A stretch of DNA of 64,000 bases from Pseudoalteromonas sp. XMcav2-N (GTDB taxonomy: Bacteria; Pseudomonadota; Gammaproteobacteria; Enterobacterales; Alteromonadaceae). The translations under genes were made by a program, and so were the position numbers. The number at the start of each line of letters is the position of its first letter. Position 1 is the stretch's first letter. This document shows positions 44,277 through 53,958 of this stretch, piece by piece. The DNA lies in NCBI RefSeq assembly GCF_024124545.1, contig NZ_JAMXSF010000010.1:1-64000 (forward strand). The letters are read 5' to 3'. Below the pieces are notes generated by a model. The model saw only the letters and a program-made list of their open reading frames with translations, was not told the origin of the DNA and searched no databases.

Positions 44277-44876
44277 CTATTCACCACTCACCCTTTCCAA
44301 CAAAGCATTGAGCCAGCGTTCGTGTTCGCGGCCGGGGCGTTGGTCGCCGGTTTGCCAGGTTTTGCAGGCTTTAAGGCCGGTGTTTTGTGCAAGCAAAGTG
44401 TTCAGGCTTTGCTCTGTGAGATCGGTGAATGCTCGGCCGTCCGCAGTGCGTTCGCCGTCGCCGTATTTAAATGAGATATAAATGATGCCATTTGGTTTGA
44501 GTGCGTTTTGCAGGCGCTGAAATACGTCTGGCAGCTGTGCCATTGGCACGTGCAGCAGGCTGGCGCAGCACCAGATTGCATCAAAGGTGTTGGTTGCTCT
44601 GAGTTCATCAAAGCTGAAGCAACCGACAGGTTGTTCCAGGTGGAAGCTGGCGATGTTAGCAAGCTCTGCGCAGGCGTCGAAGGCATCGACCCGGTAGCCT
44701 CGGTTTTTAAACGCCAGTGCGTCGCGGCCAGAACCGCAGCCTGCATCGAGGATTTTACCACCTTTGGGTATGGCCGGTAAAAACTCGTCATACAGAGGCT
44801 GCATGTTCACTGCAAAGGTTGCCTCGGCAAAGCTGACGGCATTGCGGCTGTAGTATTCTAATGTGGAGTCTGACAT
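44277..44876 (-). CDS. Class I SAM-dependent methyltransferase
   Basis: 199 aa from ATG 44876. Motif I ILDAGCGSGRDALAF, then VDAFDACAEL and FDAIWCCASLLHVP are the standard Rossmann SAM-binding elements of a small-molecule methyltransferase. Related proteins are widespread in Proteobacteria near tellurite- or arsenic-type genes, but nothing here indicates a substrate. It is separated from the Dnd island by 119 bp of AT-rich DNA and has a clearly higher GC content. Confidence 0.85.
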   Translation of the reverse strand: MSDSTLEYYSRNAVSFAEATFAVNMQPLYDEFLPAIPKGGKILDAGCGSGRDALAFKNRGYRVDAFDACAELANIASFHLEQPVGCFSFDELRATNTFDAIWCCASLLHVPMAQLPDVFQRLQNALKPNGIIYISFKYGDGERTADGRAFTDLTEQSLNTLLAQNTGLKACKTWQTGDQRPGREHERWLNALLERVSGE

Positions 44877-44921
44877 CACTCACCCGTTTGCTCTGTGGTG
44901 TAGCTGGTAAGGAGGTGATGC

Positions 44922-45110
44922 ATGGGACAGGTTTGGTGCCAGAGTGTTCTATGGCTCCTTGCTGCTAATCGGCGGTTACAACTTCCTTTGCGCGACACTT
45001 TAAAACTGTTCTTGTTGTGTGCCTGCCCTTCTTTTGACGGTTACGAATTAAATGGCTATAAGTTAGACCGTAATCAGGTGGACCATCATTTGGTGCAGAC
45101 GCATGGATAA
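44922..45110 (+). CDS. Doubtful small ORF with a perfect Shine-Dalgarno
   Basis: 62 aa, no family. TAAGGAGGTGAT ends four bases before ATGGGA, matching the full anti-SD of 16S rRNA, which is unusual. The protein (start MGQVWCQSVLWLL, Cys-rich N terminus, basic middle) has no clear coding signature otherwise. Could be a short leader-type gene or chance. Confidence 0.3.
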   Translation: MGQVWCQSVLWLLAANRRLQLPLRDTLKLFLLCACPSFDGYELNGYKLDRNQVDHHLVQTHG

Positions 45111-45224
45111 TTTACAACACTTTTTTCTGGTTGAGTAGCTTTTTGTCCGCTGTTGTTAGCGATTTTAAAACAATTGCTCAACTTTTGATTACATATTGGT
45201 TTAGATGCCTGAGTTGTTTGAGGA

Positions 45225-46310
45225 TTGGCGTACGGTATGGGCATTTGGCTGATGTGAATAGCGCAGGCTTACGGTGGTGCCGGTTAGTAGATCCCGGCTC
45301 GTTGGCCGGGATGACCGTGTGAGCATTTGGCTGATATGAATGTCGCAGGCTTACGGAGCTGTCTGTTAGTAGATCCCGGCTCGTTGGCCGGGATGACCGT
45401 GTGGGCATTTGGCTGATATGAATGTCGCAGGCTTACGGAGTCGATTGTTAGTAGATCCCAGCTCGTTGGCCGGGATGACCCCGTGTGGGCGTACTGGCTG
45501 ATATGAATGTCGCAGGCTTACGGAGCCGTTTGTTAGTAGATCCCAGCTCGTTGGCCGGGATGACCGTGTGGGCATTTGGCTGATATGAATGTCGCAGGCT
45601 TACGGAGCCGTTTGTAAGCAGATCCCGGCTCGCTGGCCGGGATGACTGTGTGGGCGTTTGGCTGATATGAATAGCGAAGGCTTACGGTGGTGCCGGTTAG
45701 TAGATCCCGGCTCGTTGGCCGGGATGACCGTGTGGACGTTATGGCTGATATGAATGTCGCAGGCTTACGGAGCTGTCTGTTAGTAGATCCCAGCTCGTTG
45801 GCCGGGATGACCGTGTGGGCGTTTGGCTGATATGAATAGCGCAGGCTTACGGTGGTGCCGGTTAGTAGATCCCGGCTCGTTGGCCGGGATGACCGTGTGG
45901 GCATTTGGCTGATATGAATGTCGCAGGCTTACGGAGTCGATTGTTAGTAGATCCCAGCTCGTTGGCCGGGATGACCGTGTGAGCATTTGGCTGATATGAA
46001 TGTCGCAGGCTTACGGAGCCGTTTGTAAGCAGATCCCGGCTCGTTGGCCGGGATGACCGTGTGGGCATTTGGCTGATATGAATGTCGCAGGCTTACGGAG
46101 CCGATTGTTAGTAGATCCCAGCTCGTTAGCCGGGATGACCGTGTGAGCATTTGGCTGATATGAATGTCGCAGGCTTACGGAGCCGTTTGTTAGCAGATCT
46201 TGGCTCGTTGGCCGGGATGACCGTGTGGGAGTACTGGCTGAGATAAATATCGCAAGCTTACGGAGCCGTTTGTTAGTAGATACCGGCTCGTTGGCCGGGA
46301 TGACGGACTG
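45225..46310. repeat. 82-bp tandem array carrying the REP-like left arm (cluster C)
   Basis: About thirteen units of about 82 bp, each with the inverted left arm (GATCCCGGCTCGTTGGCCGG followed by GATGACC) and a 50-bp spacer containing GGCTGATATGAATGTCGCAG. Orientation is opposite to clusters A, B and D. Spacers are nearly identical, so this is not CRISPR. Confidence 0.92.
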
Positions 46311-46537
46311 GGGCTTTTGAGGCAGTTCTATACTAGGATAGTCGCTCTGCGTTTGGTGGCTGCTTGTGCCCTCTATGGTATGAGTGAACTTATCTTTGCA
46401 CAACACATGGTTTCTGAAAAATGTGTACTCCCCAAATGGGGGTAATACGAAGTACCTGTTTTGGTATTTTGGGCGTTTACAATCATTAGATAAAGTGTAA
46501 AAGTGACCCTCGGTGACATAACAAAACGGAAACCATT

Positions 46538-46702
46538 ATGAAACTTACTCTAAAAACAAAAAAAATGAAGAATCTGTCGGCAAATCACGCTATGCAGGCA
46601 AGGCTAACACCGCTGGTACAAGGAGGAGTGATTGTAGACGTTGGAGGTCATAGCAAGCCATGTGCAACAGGGTCAAATGTAGTGACTTGTGAAAACAACT
46701 GA
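46538..46702 (+). CDS. GG-leader peptide precursor
   Basis: 54 aa from ATG 46538; CGGAAACC upstream is a weak ribosome site. The leader MKLTLKTKKMKNLSANHAM...LTPLVQGG keeps the lysine-rich pattern and the TP-x-V-x-GG end; the core is Gly-rich (VIVDVGGHSK) with two Cys (KPCATGSNVVTCENN). It lies between the 82-bp repeat array and a convergent sensor kinase and ends at a shared terminator. Same family as the precursors near 10.3 and 54 kb. Confidence 0.65.
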   Translation: MKLTLKTKKMKNLSANHAMQARLTPLVQGGVIVDVGGHSKPCATGSNVVTCENN

Positions 46703-46742
46703 TCGAACCTACCACTCAGACTGATCAGGATTTGTACCAAGA

Positions 46743-46783
46743 AAAAACATACCAGGCACGTTCTCCGTGCCTTGTATGTTTTT
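46743..46783. terminator. Bidirectional terminator between peptide and sensor-kinase genes
   Basis: AAAAACATACCAGGCACG pairs with CGTGCCTTGTATGTTTTT across a five-base loop (one mismatch). A and T tracts flank both sides. The convergent sensor gene ends at 46785, so it serves both directions. Confidence 0.85.
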
Positions 46784-46784
46784 G

Positions 46785-49700
46785 TCACTGTGATTCAGGC
46801 TCACACTGCTTTGCATAGTGTTGAGGCGAAATATTAAACTCTGCTTTAAAGCAACTACTGAAATAAGCAGGGGATGAAAACCCAACCTGATAAGCAACAT
46901 CAGCCACCAAACCGCCCGCTTGCAACTGGATGCGTGCTTGCTCTAAGCGATATTGCCTGAGCAAAGCATTTGGCGATAGCCCTGTCAGATTTCGGGTTTT
47001 GCGTTGCAACTGCCGCACACTCAAAAACACGTGACTGGCCATGCACTCAGTATCAAACTTGGGATCCTGATAGTTTTGCGCAATCACTTGTTGAATTTTA
47101 TCAATAAAGGGGAGCCGCTTTGTCGTGCTGAGCACATCAGCCTGCGGGGGGCTGTGTAGGATCTGATCAGCGAGTAGCCGCGCCAGTTTCTTGCGCCCTT
47201 TAATCAAGTTTTCCACTCTATGCCTTAGTACATCAAGATCGCAGGGTTTACCCATGTAATCATCGGCTTCTGCCTCAAACCCCAAAATACGACTGTCGTC
47301 GTCCTCTTTTGCTGTCAGTAATATCACGGGGATATGGCTCGTTGTATCATCCTGCTTGAGTTCTCGCAGCATTTCCAGTCCCGACATTTTTGGCATCATC
47401 ACATCGCTGATAATAAGGTCGGGTAACTCGGATTTTGCTTGTGACAGGCCTTGCTCTCCATCACAGGCAACTGAGCAATCAAACCATTCAGACAAAGTCT
47501 GCTGAAGCATCATTCTTAGCTGGGGGTTATCCTCTACAATTAACACTGGGGCGTTGGGCCCGGGTTTGTCAGTCATCTGGGACTTAGCCTTTGCTTTTGC
47601 TATGGCTTCTGTGTGTACTCTGCTACCTATATCTTGCGCTGACGCTTCACAGTAAAGCGGGATTGTCAGGGTAAACCGACATCCCTCTCCGGGCTCGCTG
47701 CTCAGCACTATTTCTCCTCCACAGTCGCTGATGAGCTGATGCACCACAGACAGGCCAATCCCCTGCCCGCCTATTTCACTGTGCTCTCCACGCACATACC
47801 GTTTAAACACGTGTGCCTGTAAAGATTTACAAATACCGGGCCCGGAGTTACTAAACATCAATTGCAGAAAGCCACCACGCTGATTCGCTTCCACAATAAT
47901 CTCGCCTTTTACAGGAGTATATTTCACGGCGTTAGACAAAAGGTTTGTGATTATCTGTTCAAAGTCCGCCTCATTAAGCAACACTTCCTGTGCATCCAGA
48001 GTATGAGTTACTTCATAACGGATCTGTTTTTCACTGGCGAGCAGCTCAAACGCATGAGCCTGTTTTAGTAATACCTCTTTGGCAGTAAAGTGATGATTCT
48101 CAAAAGGAGAGACATCGTCTTTTCTGGCATAGCGGATCAGGTTGTCGATGAGCTTTTCCAGCCTCAAAGCCTGTGAATACGCTGTATGCCATTTGCTGTT
48201 ACCGTCATTATTTGCTTGCTTCAACATACTTTTAATTGGCAGCATGATCACTGCCAGAGGCGTTCTCAGTTCATGAGATACATTACCAAAAAACACGTTT
48301 TTACTTTCCATTAAACTAGCTATTTGAGCACGCTTTTGCTCTATTTCTTCGGTGCGCGACAGCACGAGTTCTTCCAGATGCAGATTGCGTCGCTTTAGCT
48401 GATGTGTTCTGGCGAATAGAATTAGCCCAATCAACACAACAGCGCCAAAAACATAAAGTGTGAAAGCCCAGCCGGTTAAATACCAGGGGGTTGCAACCTC
48501 AAACTCAAAGCGCGATTCAGTCCAGTCACTCGAAATCGCCCGACTTCTAATCACAAACTCGTATCTGCCCGACGGCAAGTTGGTGTAAGTAGCGCTACGC
48601 TGCGTTTGCTCTGCCTCCGTCCAGTTCGTATCAAAACCCAGCAACCGATACTGATAATAGACATCGACATTCCGATCCCGCTTAATATTAACGAACTCAA
48701 ACTTAAAGTTCCTCTGCGCACTATTAAACCATCTGCCGGGCATAATCGCGTTCACCGAATGCTGGGGATCCTGGTACACAGCATAGCGCTCCCCTTGCAC
48801 ATAGACTCTGCTTATATGTACTCCATATGGCTCCTTGGCTTGTACTTTTGATAAGGCAGCAATCCCGCTTATTCCACCTAGGTACAAAACTCCAGAGCTC
48901 GATTCATCTACACTGTCATAAGTTTTTGCACCAATATTCATGTGCTTAACTGGCATTGAAAATACCACTTGCATGGTATCTGGCGAGAGTTTATACAGAT
49001 TAGTCATATCAGACACCCAGATATGCCCTGTACTAACCCGATATACAAAGCCAAATGCGACGTTGGGATAAACGCCATTGACATCAAACTGCTGTGATTG
49101 TTTGGTTTTCAAGTCATGAAGTAACAATCCATAAGAGGTTGCCGCCCAGAATCGTCCTTTTGGATCGATGTCAGCGTCATAAACAACCAGTTCATTACTG
49201 CTTTTCGATATCTGGAATTGCACCCTTTCCGGTTCGCCCTGGCCCAAAATGTATGTCTCAAAACCACACGCCAAGACAGTATCGTTACTGCCTTTTTTCA
49301 GGTTTTTAAAATTCCCGGGTAAAAAGGATACCCGCCGGCCAGTTTGTGGATCATATTCTATAACTCCCTGATAGGTCAGTAACCATAAATGACCGTTATT
49401 CGATTGCTCCATGTCTCTGATCGTAAGTTCAATACCTGCGTTTGAGGGTGGCACATTGACCCTGGTTGCAGAGGATGCCCCCTTATCAAGCCGATATAGG
49501 GCTGATGATGCACCAAACCACAGTGTCCCATCTCGCCCGGCATAAACAGTGTAAAAATCGCGCTCCGGCTGAGCCGGGTCCAAATATACGGGCTCTGGCT
49601 CTGCATGGCCTTTATACTGCACGTATACTCGGTTCAGGCTTACAAACCAGAGGTTATCGTTTTCATCAAACTGCAAGCCGTCAATATTAGGCTTTTGGGT

Positions 49701-50762
49701 CACGACAGAAATTGTGTTAGCTGAACCACTGGCATGCTCAGGCTGTATAAGCTCTACCTCAAATATGGAGTGGCTGCATGCGAGCCAGACCGTTCCCTGA
49801 TCGTCAAATACACTACGTATCAGAAATATTTGCTGCGAACGGGCGTTGGTATGGTACCTGCTGACTCGACTTACTCTGTCATTGGAATCTAATACAAGGA
49901 GCTCAGAGGCAGTTCCCACATAAACTGCTTGGCCGCCTGAATGCACAGAAGTAACCGCATGATGATCAATATCACTTAAATGGATCAGCAAAGGTTGCCC
50001 TGAATCAAGCTGTTCGAGCCTGAAAAAACCTTGCTCAGACACCACATATAAGGTGTCTTCAGGTCCGGTCGTTACAATTCGGGTATCGGCAAGGGTACTG
50101 TTTTGCCACAGTTTGATAAAAGTGCCGGTGGGTTTTTCAAACCAAAATACTTCGCCAAGTTTAGAGATAAACAAAGGGGCATCTTTATATAAGGTGACAC
50201 TAAAACGAAGATTATGTTTGACCCCTGAGCTGTCAAGGTCATATAACTGATAGATATCCTCATCGGCAGAAAAATAGACTAACTGACCATCATCGCCCAC
50301 AAGCCAAAACATATCCTGACTATCCTGATATAAGGCAGCTGGCCTGAAGGCGTCATTCTCCATGGTACGGACAGATAAAATGCTGTTCTTAAAAAGATTT
50401 GTGTCCTGTGGAGCCTGTTGACGAAGCGAGTCCATATAGGACGTAAAACTGTCCTGCTGGTCATTATGCAAATACAAACCATGGTCTGTCAGCAACCACC
50501 TTCGTCCCTGAGCGTCTTCAACGACTTCTCTTGCTAACGGGTGCGGATAAAATATGGACTGATACCCATCAAACCTCAATACACCAGACGTACCACTGAT
50601 CCACAAATAACCCTGACTGTCTTGTGAAACAGAGTTAATAATGGTGACCATATCGAGTTTGTCGATGGATTGAAGATGCAGCCTGAGCTCGGCTACCTCG
50701 CGCGCCTGTACATGACACTGAATGATAAAGAATAAGATAATTGCCAAGGTCCATTTTAGCAT
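46785..50762 (-). CDS. Hybrid two-component system protein (periplasmic propeller sensor, kinase, receiver, AraC output)
   Basis: 1325 aa. A signal peptide (about 1-20) is followed by a periplasmic two-propeller sensor built of Reg_prop-like repeats (SQDSQGYLWISG, DNLWFVS, GTLWFGA, GRFWAAT) up to about residue 640, and a Y_Y_Y-type domain (YQYRLLGFDTNWTEAE, LPSGRYEFVIRSR). One TM helix (about 765-790) leads to HisKA with phospho-His in NVSHELRTPLAV (about 830), HATPase (FSNSGPGICKS, GQGIGLSVV), a receiver domain (phospho-Asp in LIISDVMMPKMSG) and a C-terminal AraC HTH (VAYQVGFSSPAYFSSCFK). Such proteins (common in Bacteroidetes) usually sense oligosaccharides and activate nearby genes. It is convergent with a GG-leader peptide gene and divergent from the LuxR gene. 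Confidence 0.92.
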   Translation of the reverse strand: MLKWTLAIILFFIIQCHVQAREVAELRLHLQSIDKLDMVTIINSVSQDSQGYLWISGTSGVLRFDGYQSIFYPHPLAREVVEDAQGRRWLLTDHGLYLHNDQQDSFTSYMDSLRQQAPQDTNLFKNSILSVRTMENDAFRPAALYQDSQDMFWLVGDDGQLVYFSADEDIYQLYDLDSSGVKHNLRFSVTLYKDAPLFISKLGEVFWFEKPTGTFIKLWQNSTLADTRIVTTGPEDTLYVVSEQGFFRLEQLDSGQPLLIHLSDIDHHAVTSVHSGGQAVYVGTASELLVLDSNDRVSRVSRYHTNARSQQIFLIRSVFDDQGTVWLACSHSIFEVELIQPEHASGSANTISVVTQKPNIDGLQFDENDNLWFVSLNRVYVQYKGHAEPEPVYLDPAQPERDFYTVYAGRDGTLWFGASSALYRLDKGASSATRVNVPPSNAGIELTIRDMEQSNNGHLWLLTYQGVIEYDPQTGRRVSFLPGNFKNLKKGSNDTVLACGFETYILGQGEPERVQFQISKSSNELVVYDADIDPKGRFWAATSYGLLLHDLKTKQSQQFDVNGVYPNVAFGFVYRVSTGHIWVSDMTNLYKLSPDTMQVVFSMPVKHMNIGAKTYDSVDESSSGVLYLGGISGIAALSKVQAKEPYGVHISRVYVQGERYAVYQDPQHSVNAIMPGRWFNSAQRNFKFEFVNIKRDRNVDVYYQYRLLGFDTNWTEAEQTQRSATYTNLPSGRYEFVIRSRAISSDWTESRFEFEVATPWYLTGWAFTLYVFGAVVLIGLILFARTHQLKRRNLHLEELVLSRTEEIEQKRAQIASLMESKNVFFGNVSHELRTPLAVIMLPIKSMLKQANNDGNSKWHTAYSQALRLEKLIDNLIRYARKDDVSPFENHHFTAKEVLLKQAHAFELLASEKQIRYEVTHTLDAQEVLLNEADFEQIITNLLSNAVKYTPVKGEIIVEANQRGGFLQLMFSNSGPGICKSLQAHVFKRYVRGEHSEIGGQGIGLSVVHQLISDCGGEIVLSSEPGEGCRFTLTIPLYCEASAQDIGSRVHTEAIAKAKAKSQMTDKPGPNAPVLIVEDNPQLRMMLQQTLSEWFDCSVACDGEQGLSQAKSELPDLIISDVMMPKMSGLEMLRELKQDDTTSHIPVILLTAKEDDDSRILGFEAEADDYMGKPCDLDVLRHRVENLIKGRKKLARLLADQILHSPPQADVLSTTKRLPFIDKIQQVIAQNYQDPKFDTECMASHVFLSVRQLQRKTRNLTGLSPNALLRQYRLEQARIQLQAGGLVADVAYQVGFSSPAYFSSCFKAEFNISPQHYAKQCEPESQ

Positions 50763-50845
50763 TATTGCCCTTACGTCCTTACTGTAAAATGCGTAGTTAC
50801 TTTCTATAACCTTTAACAGGTACAGTCAACCTAAATGTTAAAAAA

Positions 50846-51003
50846 TTGACAATACTTTCAGTATTTTTAATCCTTCCACTTTCAATTTGCACAACAATCA
50901 ACCAGGTCGCATAGTGAGAGTTAAAACCAAGCTCGAAGCAACATTATGATTTATATGCTAATAATTTTACATGTCGCTTTTTCAGTATCAGGTGTCGCTT
51001 TTT
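50846..51003. promoter_or_regulatory. Control region between sensor kinase and LuxR genes
   Basis: AATACT-TTC-AGTATT (50851-50865) is a perfect inverted repeat overlapping a TTGACA hexamer (50846-50851). TGTCGCTTTTT occurs twice (50972-50982 and 50993-51003), 21 bp apart, about two helical turns. These are plausible regulator sites; no factor can be assigned. Confidence 0.4.
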
Positions 51004-51093
51004 TTATAACGGATAAACCACAAAACTCTCTAATTTAACGATGCAGACCCAAAAACGAATCTGTAAGACAACAAAAAGCACACAGGAGTTTAT

Positions 51094-51807
51094 ATGGACT
51101 ACTCAGGTAACAGGATCGAGCATCCAGACGCATTTGCACTTTATCCGGAAACAGCCATTACAAGCGCATTAAGCAGATTCTCAGAACCACTGGGCATGGA
51201 CCGGTTTCTTATCGTAGGTGTGAATGGTACAGAGCCGACTTTCAGATACCTTTCAACCTGCTCAGAGCAGTTTTTGCACACTTATTTTACTGAGGGTCAC
51301 TGCTTCTCTGACGAATTAATGCAGTACTGCCAGCATACACTGGCTCCCAGATACTGGTGCACCGACGACTATCATCGCGCAACTCTGGGCCCGCAAAGTC
51401 TGGGCAACCTCCTGCAACAAGAAAGTATTAACGGCGGTATTGTCATACCTGTTCATTACAGCAGTGCCATTGTGTTTGTGAATTACTTTTCAAACCAGAG
51501 CGCAGAAAAGATAAAGTTCCTTTATAAACAACATGGCACACTATTGAGTGATATCACCCTCACCCTGGTACCGAGAATAATCAACGAGTGCCCGGACTAT
51601 TTGTTTATGCGCCCATCACTGACGCCAAAAAGCAGCGAGTGTTTACTGTATATGGCAAAGGGCATGACAAACCCGGAAATATCTGAGCTGATGCAGGTCT
51701 CAAAGGATAGAGTCAAAGAACTCGTAAGCCAGATCCTCATTCAACTCGGCGCAGCAAACAGAACAGAAGCAGTATTAAAAGCAAAACAAAGCCTGCTTAT
51801 CCCCTAA
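51094..51807 (+). CDS. LuxR-family regulator (solo, autoinducer-binding-like N terminus)
   Basis: 237 aa. C-terminal GerE/LuxR HTH: LTPKSSECLLYMAKGMTNPEISELMQVSKDRVKEL (given here in part: GMTNPEISELMQVSKDRV), about residues 175-235. The N-terminal 160 residues resemble an autoinducer-binding domain (RYWCTDDY and GGIVIPVHYSS), but the canonical residues cannot be confirmed. No luxI homologue is present in the window, so it is a LuxR solo. It may control the secreted protein and peptides downstream. Confidence 0.75.
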   Translation: MDYSGNRIEHPDAFALYPETAITSALSRFSEPLGMDRFLIVGVNGTEPTFRYLSTCSEQFLHTYFTEGHCFSDELMQYCQHTLAPRYWCTDDYHRATLGPQSLGNLLQQESINGGIVIPVHYSSAIVFVNYFSNQSAEKIKFLYKQHGTLLSDITLTLVPRIINECPDYLFMRPSLTPKSSECLLYMAKGMTNPEISELMQVSKDRVKELVSQILIQLGAANRTEAVLKAKQSLLIP

Positions 51808-52081
51808 CGAGGCCAGCCCAGAGTGAGCGCTCAGGGAATGGCTTCTCACTGATGGTTTATTTACCTGAATACTGATTACAAAGCCGCACGAATGTCAGGA
51901 AACAGCGCCTTCGTGTTTCGTATATAGGCTACTCGTTACATGCCTTACACACCACTCCCTGAACAGGGAGGCAGCAAAAATTGCCAATAGTCATTGGCCT
52001 ACAACCCCACACATAGGTAGTGGATTGAATTAGAAAAACCTCGTTATAACAAGGACAACCTGTGAAAATGGAGCGTATAAA

Positions 52082-53029
52082 ATGAATTACAAATTTCTCA
52101 TAATCTCTGGTGCATTACTTGTGGCAAGCACACGTGTACATGCTGCGACCCCAGTTTATAGTGACGTAGATGGCTCCGGGCGCATTCACATGCAAGTATG
52201 GAAATACACACTGGATAGTAACAACAGCAATCACACTACCAGGCTCACGATTCCACATGACTGGGTAGTCGTAGGTGGTGGTGTTGACTTAAAGGTTAAT
52301 AATTCAGCGCTGATTGCGGCCTCATATCCAGATATAGAAACACAGCAATCATGGATTGTATCTACGCTAGCTGATAAAAGCTCAGCGGATCATGCGCTAA
52401 CAGCTTATGCTATTGGTATTAAGATAGAGGGTATCTCTCGCAGCGATATGGGCAAACACAGCATTGTTAAATCCTGGTGCAAAAATGAGGTGCAAAATGA
52501 CAGTGCAGACGTGGCCTCATCTGCCACTATTCCCGACAATGGCTACCTTATGATAAGCGGAGGTGCAAAGGCTACCCAAAATGCCGAGCGTGGAAGTGCT
52601 CCTGTGTATGCTTCCGCACCTGGAAGGTGGGATCAGTGGATCGCGGCCAGTAAGAAAGCGAGCGATATCAACAGCCCTGCGCTTACCAGCTGTGTTGTCG
52701 GTATTCGAAAGGATCTTGCAAGCGCACAGTTAGGCCACAATCTGGGGTATGTTGATACCATTCACCGAGTGAGTGCGGTCAATAAGTTAAGTAGTTCCAG
52801 AATCGAATCTGAAGTATTTATGGAGAATGATTATATTCTAACCGGGGTTGGCGCAAAGTTAAGTGCCAATAGGAACAAAGAGTCAGAGCCAAAGGTTCTG
52901 CTATATAGCATCATGCCCAAAAAATTTGGTGACAGCTCCAAAGTCGTCGCCAAGGCAAAAGAGTATTTGTACCCTGCGGGTGCGTTTCTGAAAACCTATG
53001 CTATTGGGGTCAGGCTGATTAAGCAATAG
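52082..53029 (+). CDS. Secreted protein of three tandem repeats, unknown function
   Basis: 315 aa. A signal peptide (about 1-22, ending VHAA) precedes three imperfect repeats of about 95 residues. Each has a strand pair with V-V-GGG (WVVVGGGVDLK; YLMISGGAKA; YILTGVGAKL), a later W/Y segment (QSWIVSTLA; DQWIAASKK; KVLLYSIMP) and a closing strand AIGIKI / VVGIRK / AIGVRL. No known family recognised; it may be a beta-rich surface or matrix protein. Standalone, GGAG within an upstream mini-frame serves as ribosome site. It precedes the peptide cluster. Confidence 0.7.
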   Translation: MNYKFLIISGALLVASTRVHAATPVYSDVDGSGRIHMQVWKYTLDSNNSNHTTRLTIPHDWVVVGGGVDLKVNNSALIAASYPDIETQQSWIVSTLADKSSADHALTAYAIGIKIEGISRSDMGKHSIVKSWCKNEVQNDSADVASSATIPDNGYLMISGGAKATQNAERGSAPVYASAPGRWDQWIAASKKASDINSPALTSCVVGIRKDLASAQLGHNLGYVDTIHRVSAVNKLSSSRIESEVFMENDYILTGVGAKLSANRNKESEPKVLLYSIMPKKFGDSSKVVAKAKEYLYPAGAFLKTYAIGVRLIKQ

Positions 53030-53586
53030 AAACGCAACATCTCAGAATGAGACATGCCTTTTTGAGTTGCTAAGAAAAGGCACCTCCAGTGTGCCTTAAT
53101 ACAAGTACTCTCATTACAGTCGTTTCTCTCTGACCACCTTTTCAGGCTACCCTGATCAGAGACTGTCGCTAATTACATATTTCATCCGTCAATACAGACT
53201 GATAACAAACATCAGTACCCAGCCATCTGATAATTAACGCGTGGAGTGGGCCACATTGGAATAACCCGGAGCCACCTCACTAAGATAGTTACCAAACAAC
53301 AAAAGCCCGAATAATAAGCAGACAGTAATTCCCTTAGACCGTCCCGAAAGGTTACCCAATAAATAAGAATAAAATATGGATGCGTGAAATCCTTATGCCA
53401 GGCCCAGGCTAAGGCCGTACTCACCGGGTAAAATTACATCACAAACAGCCACAACCAACTTGCACTTTACTTTGGAGCAGATTCAGAGATCCCTGATAAT
53501 GGCACATTAAATTCTTTCAATTTACACCAGCAACATTGTGTGCAAAAAATAACCACGACTATCAACATGTAAAAAAGGAAATATAT
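53030..53586. other. Intergenic region, no clear gene
   Basis: About 560 bp. A hairpin AGGCAC-CTCCAGT-GTGCCT lies near 53080 but has no U tract. No convincing ORF or RNA gene was found; the promoter of the following peptide gene should be in the last 100 bp. Confidence 0.35.
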
Positions 53587-53760
53587 ATGAAATTACATCT
53601 AAGCAAAAAGAACCTCAAAAACTTATGTGACAAAAAGACCGTGGCCGAAGAGCAGACGCCGATGATTGCAGGTGGCGCCAGTGCTATCCCTCCCACCAGA
53701 GTACAGCAAGGTTGTCCCTATTTCTCTTATTATCCATTGAATACGTGTAACCCGCGTTAA
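53587..53760 (+). CDS. GG-leader Cys-containing peptide precursor
   Basis: 57 aa from ATG 53587; AGGAAATATAT upstream. Leader MKLHLSKKNLKNLCDKKT...QTPMIAGG, core PPTRV-x2-GCP followed by an aromatic stretch (YFSYY) and NTC near the end. This PPT-x-GCP-aromatic-TC pattern recurs in the next two genes and at 54998, defining a core subfamily distinct from the GCPTNG type at 10.3 kb. A hairpin CAGGGTGC-TCTGA-GCGCCCTG (53773-53793) follows. Confidence 0.7.
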   Translation: MKLHLSKKNLKNLCDKKTVAEEQTPMIAGGASAIPPTRVQQGCPYFSYYPLNTCNPR

Positions 53761-53958
53761 AGCAATTACAGCCAGGGTGCTCTGAGCGCCCTGATGTTTC
53801 TGTGTATTCCGGATGGCAACCCCCGGCAAGAAACCTCTCTGCGAATAAAATAAAAAGCCAGTTCAAACCTCATAAAAAACACAATAAATTTACAACCCCC
53901 TTTAAATGTGACATAAATACAAATGGCACACTGCCAAACCTATCATAAGGAGATTAAA

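Noticed and set aside
44906-44920. Possible 16S rRNA 3' fragment (TAAGGAGGTGAT)
   Set aside because: Only 12 bases match and adjoining sequence does not continue into rRNA; it fits a strong ribosome-binding site instead.
45225-46310. Possible CRISPR array (regular repeats of about 82 bp)
   Set aside because: Spacers are nearly identical between units, the repeat is a long REP-like palindrome, and no cas gene is nearby.
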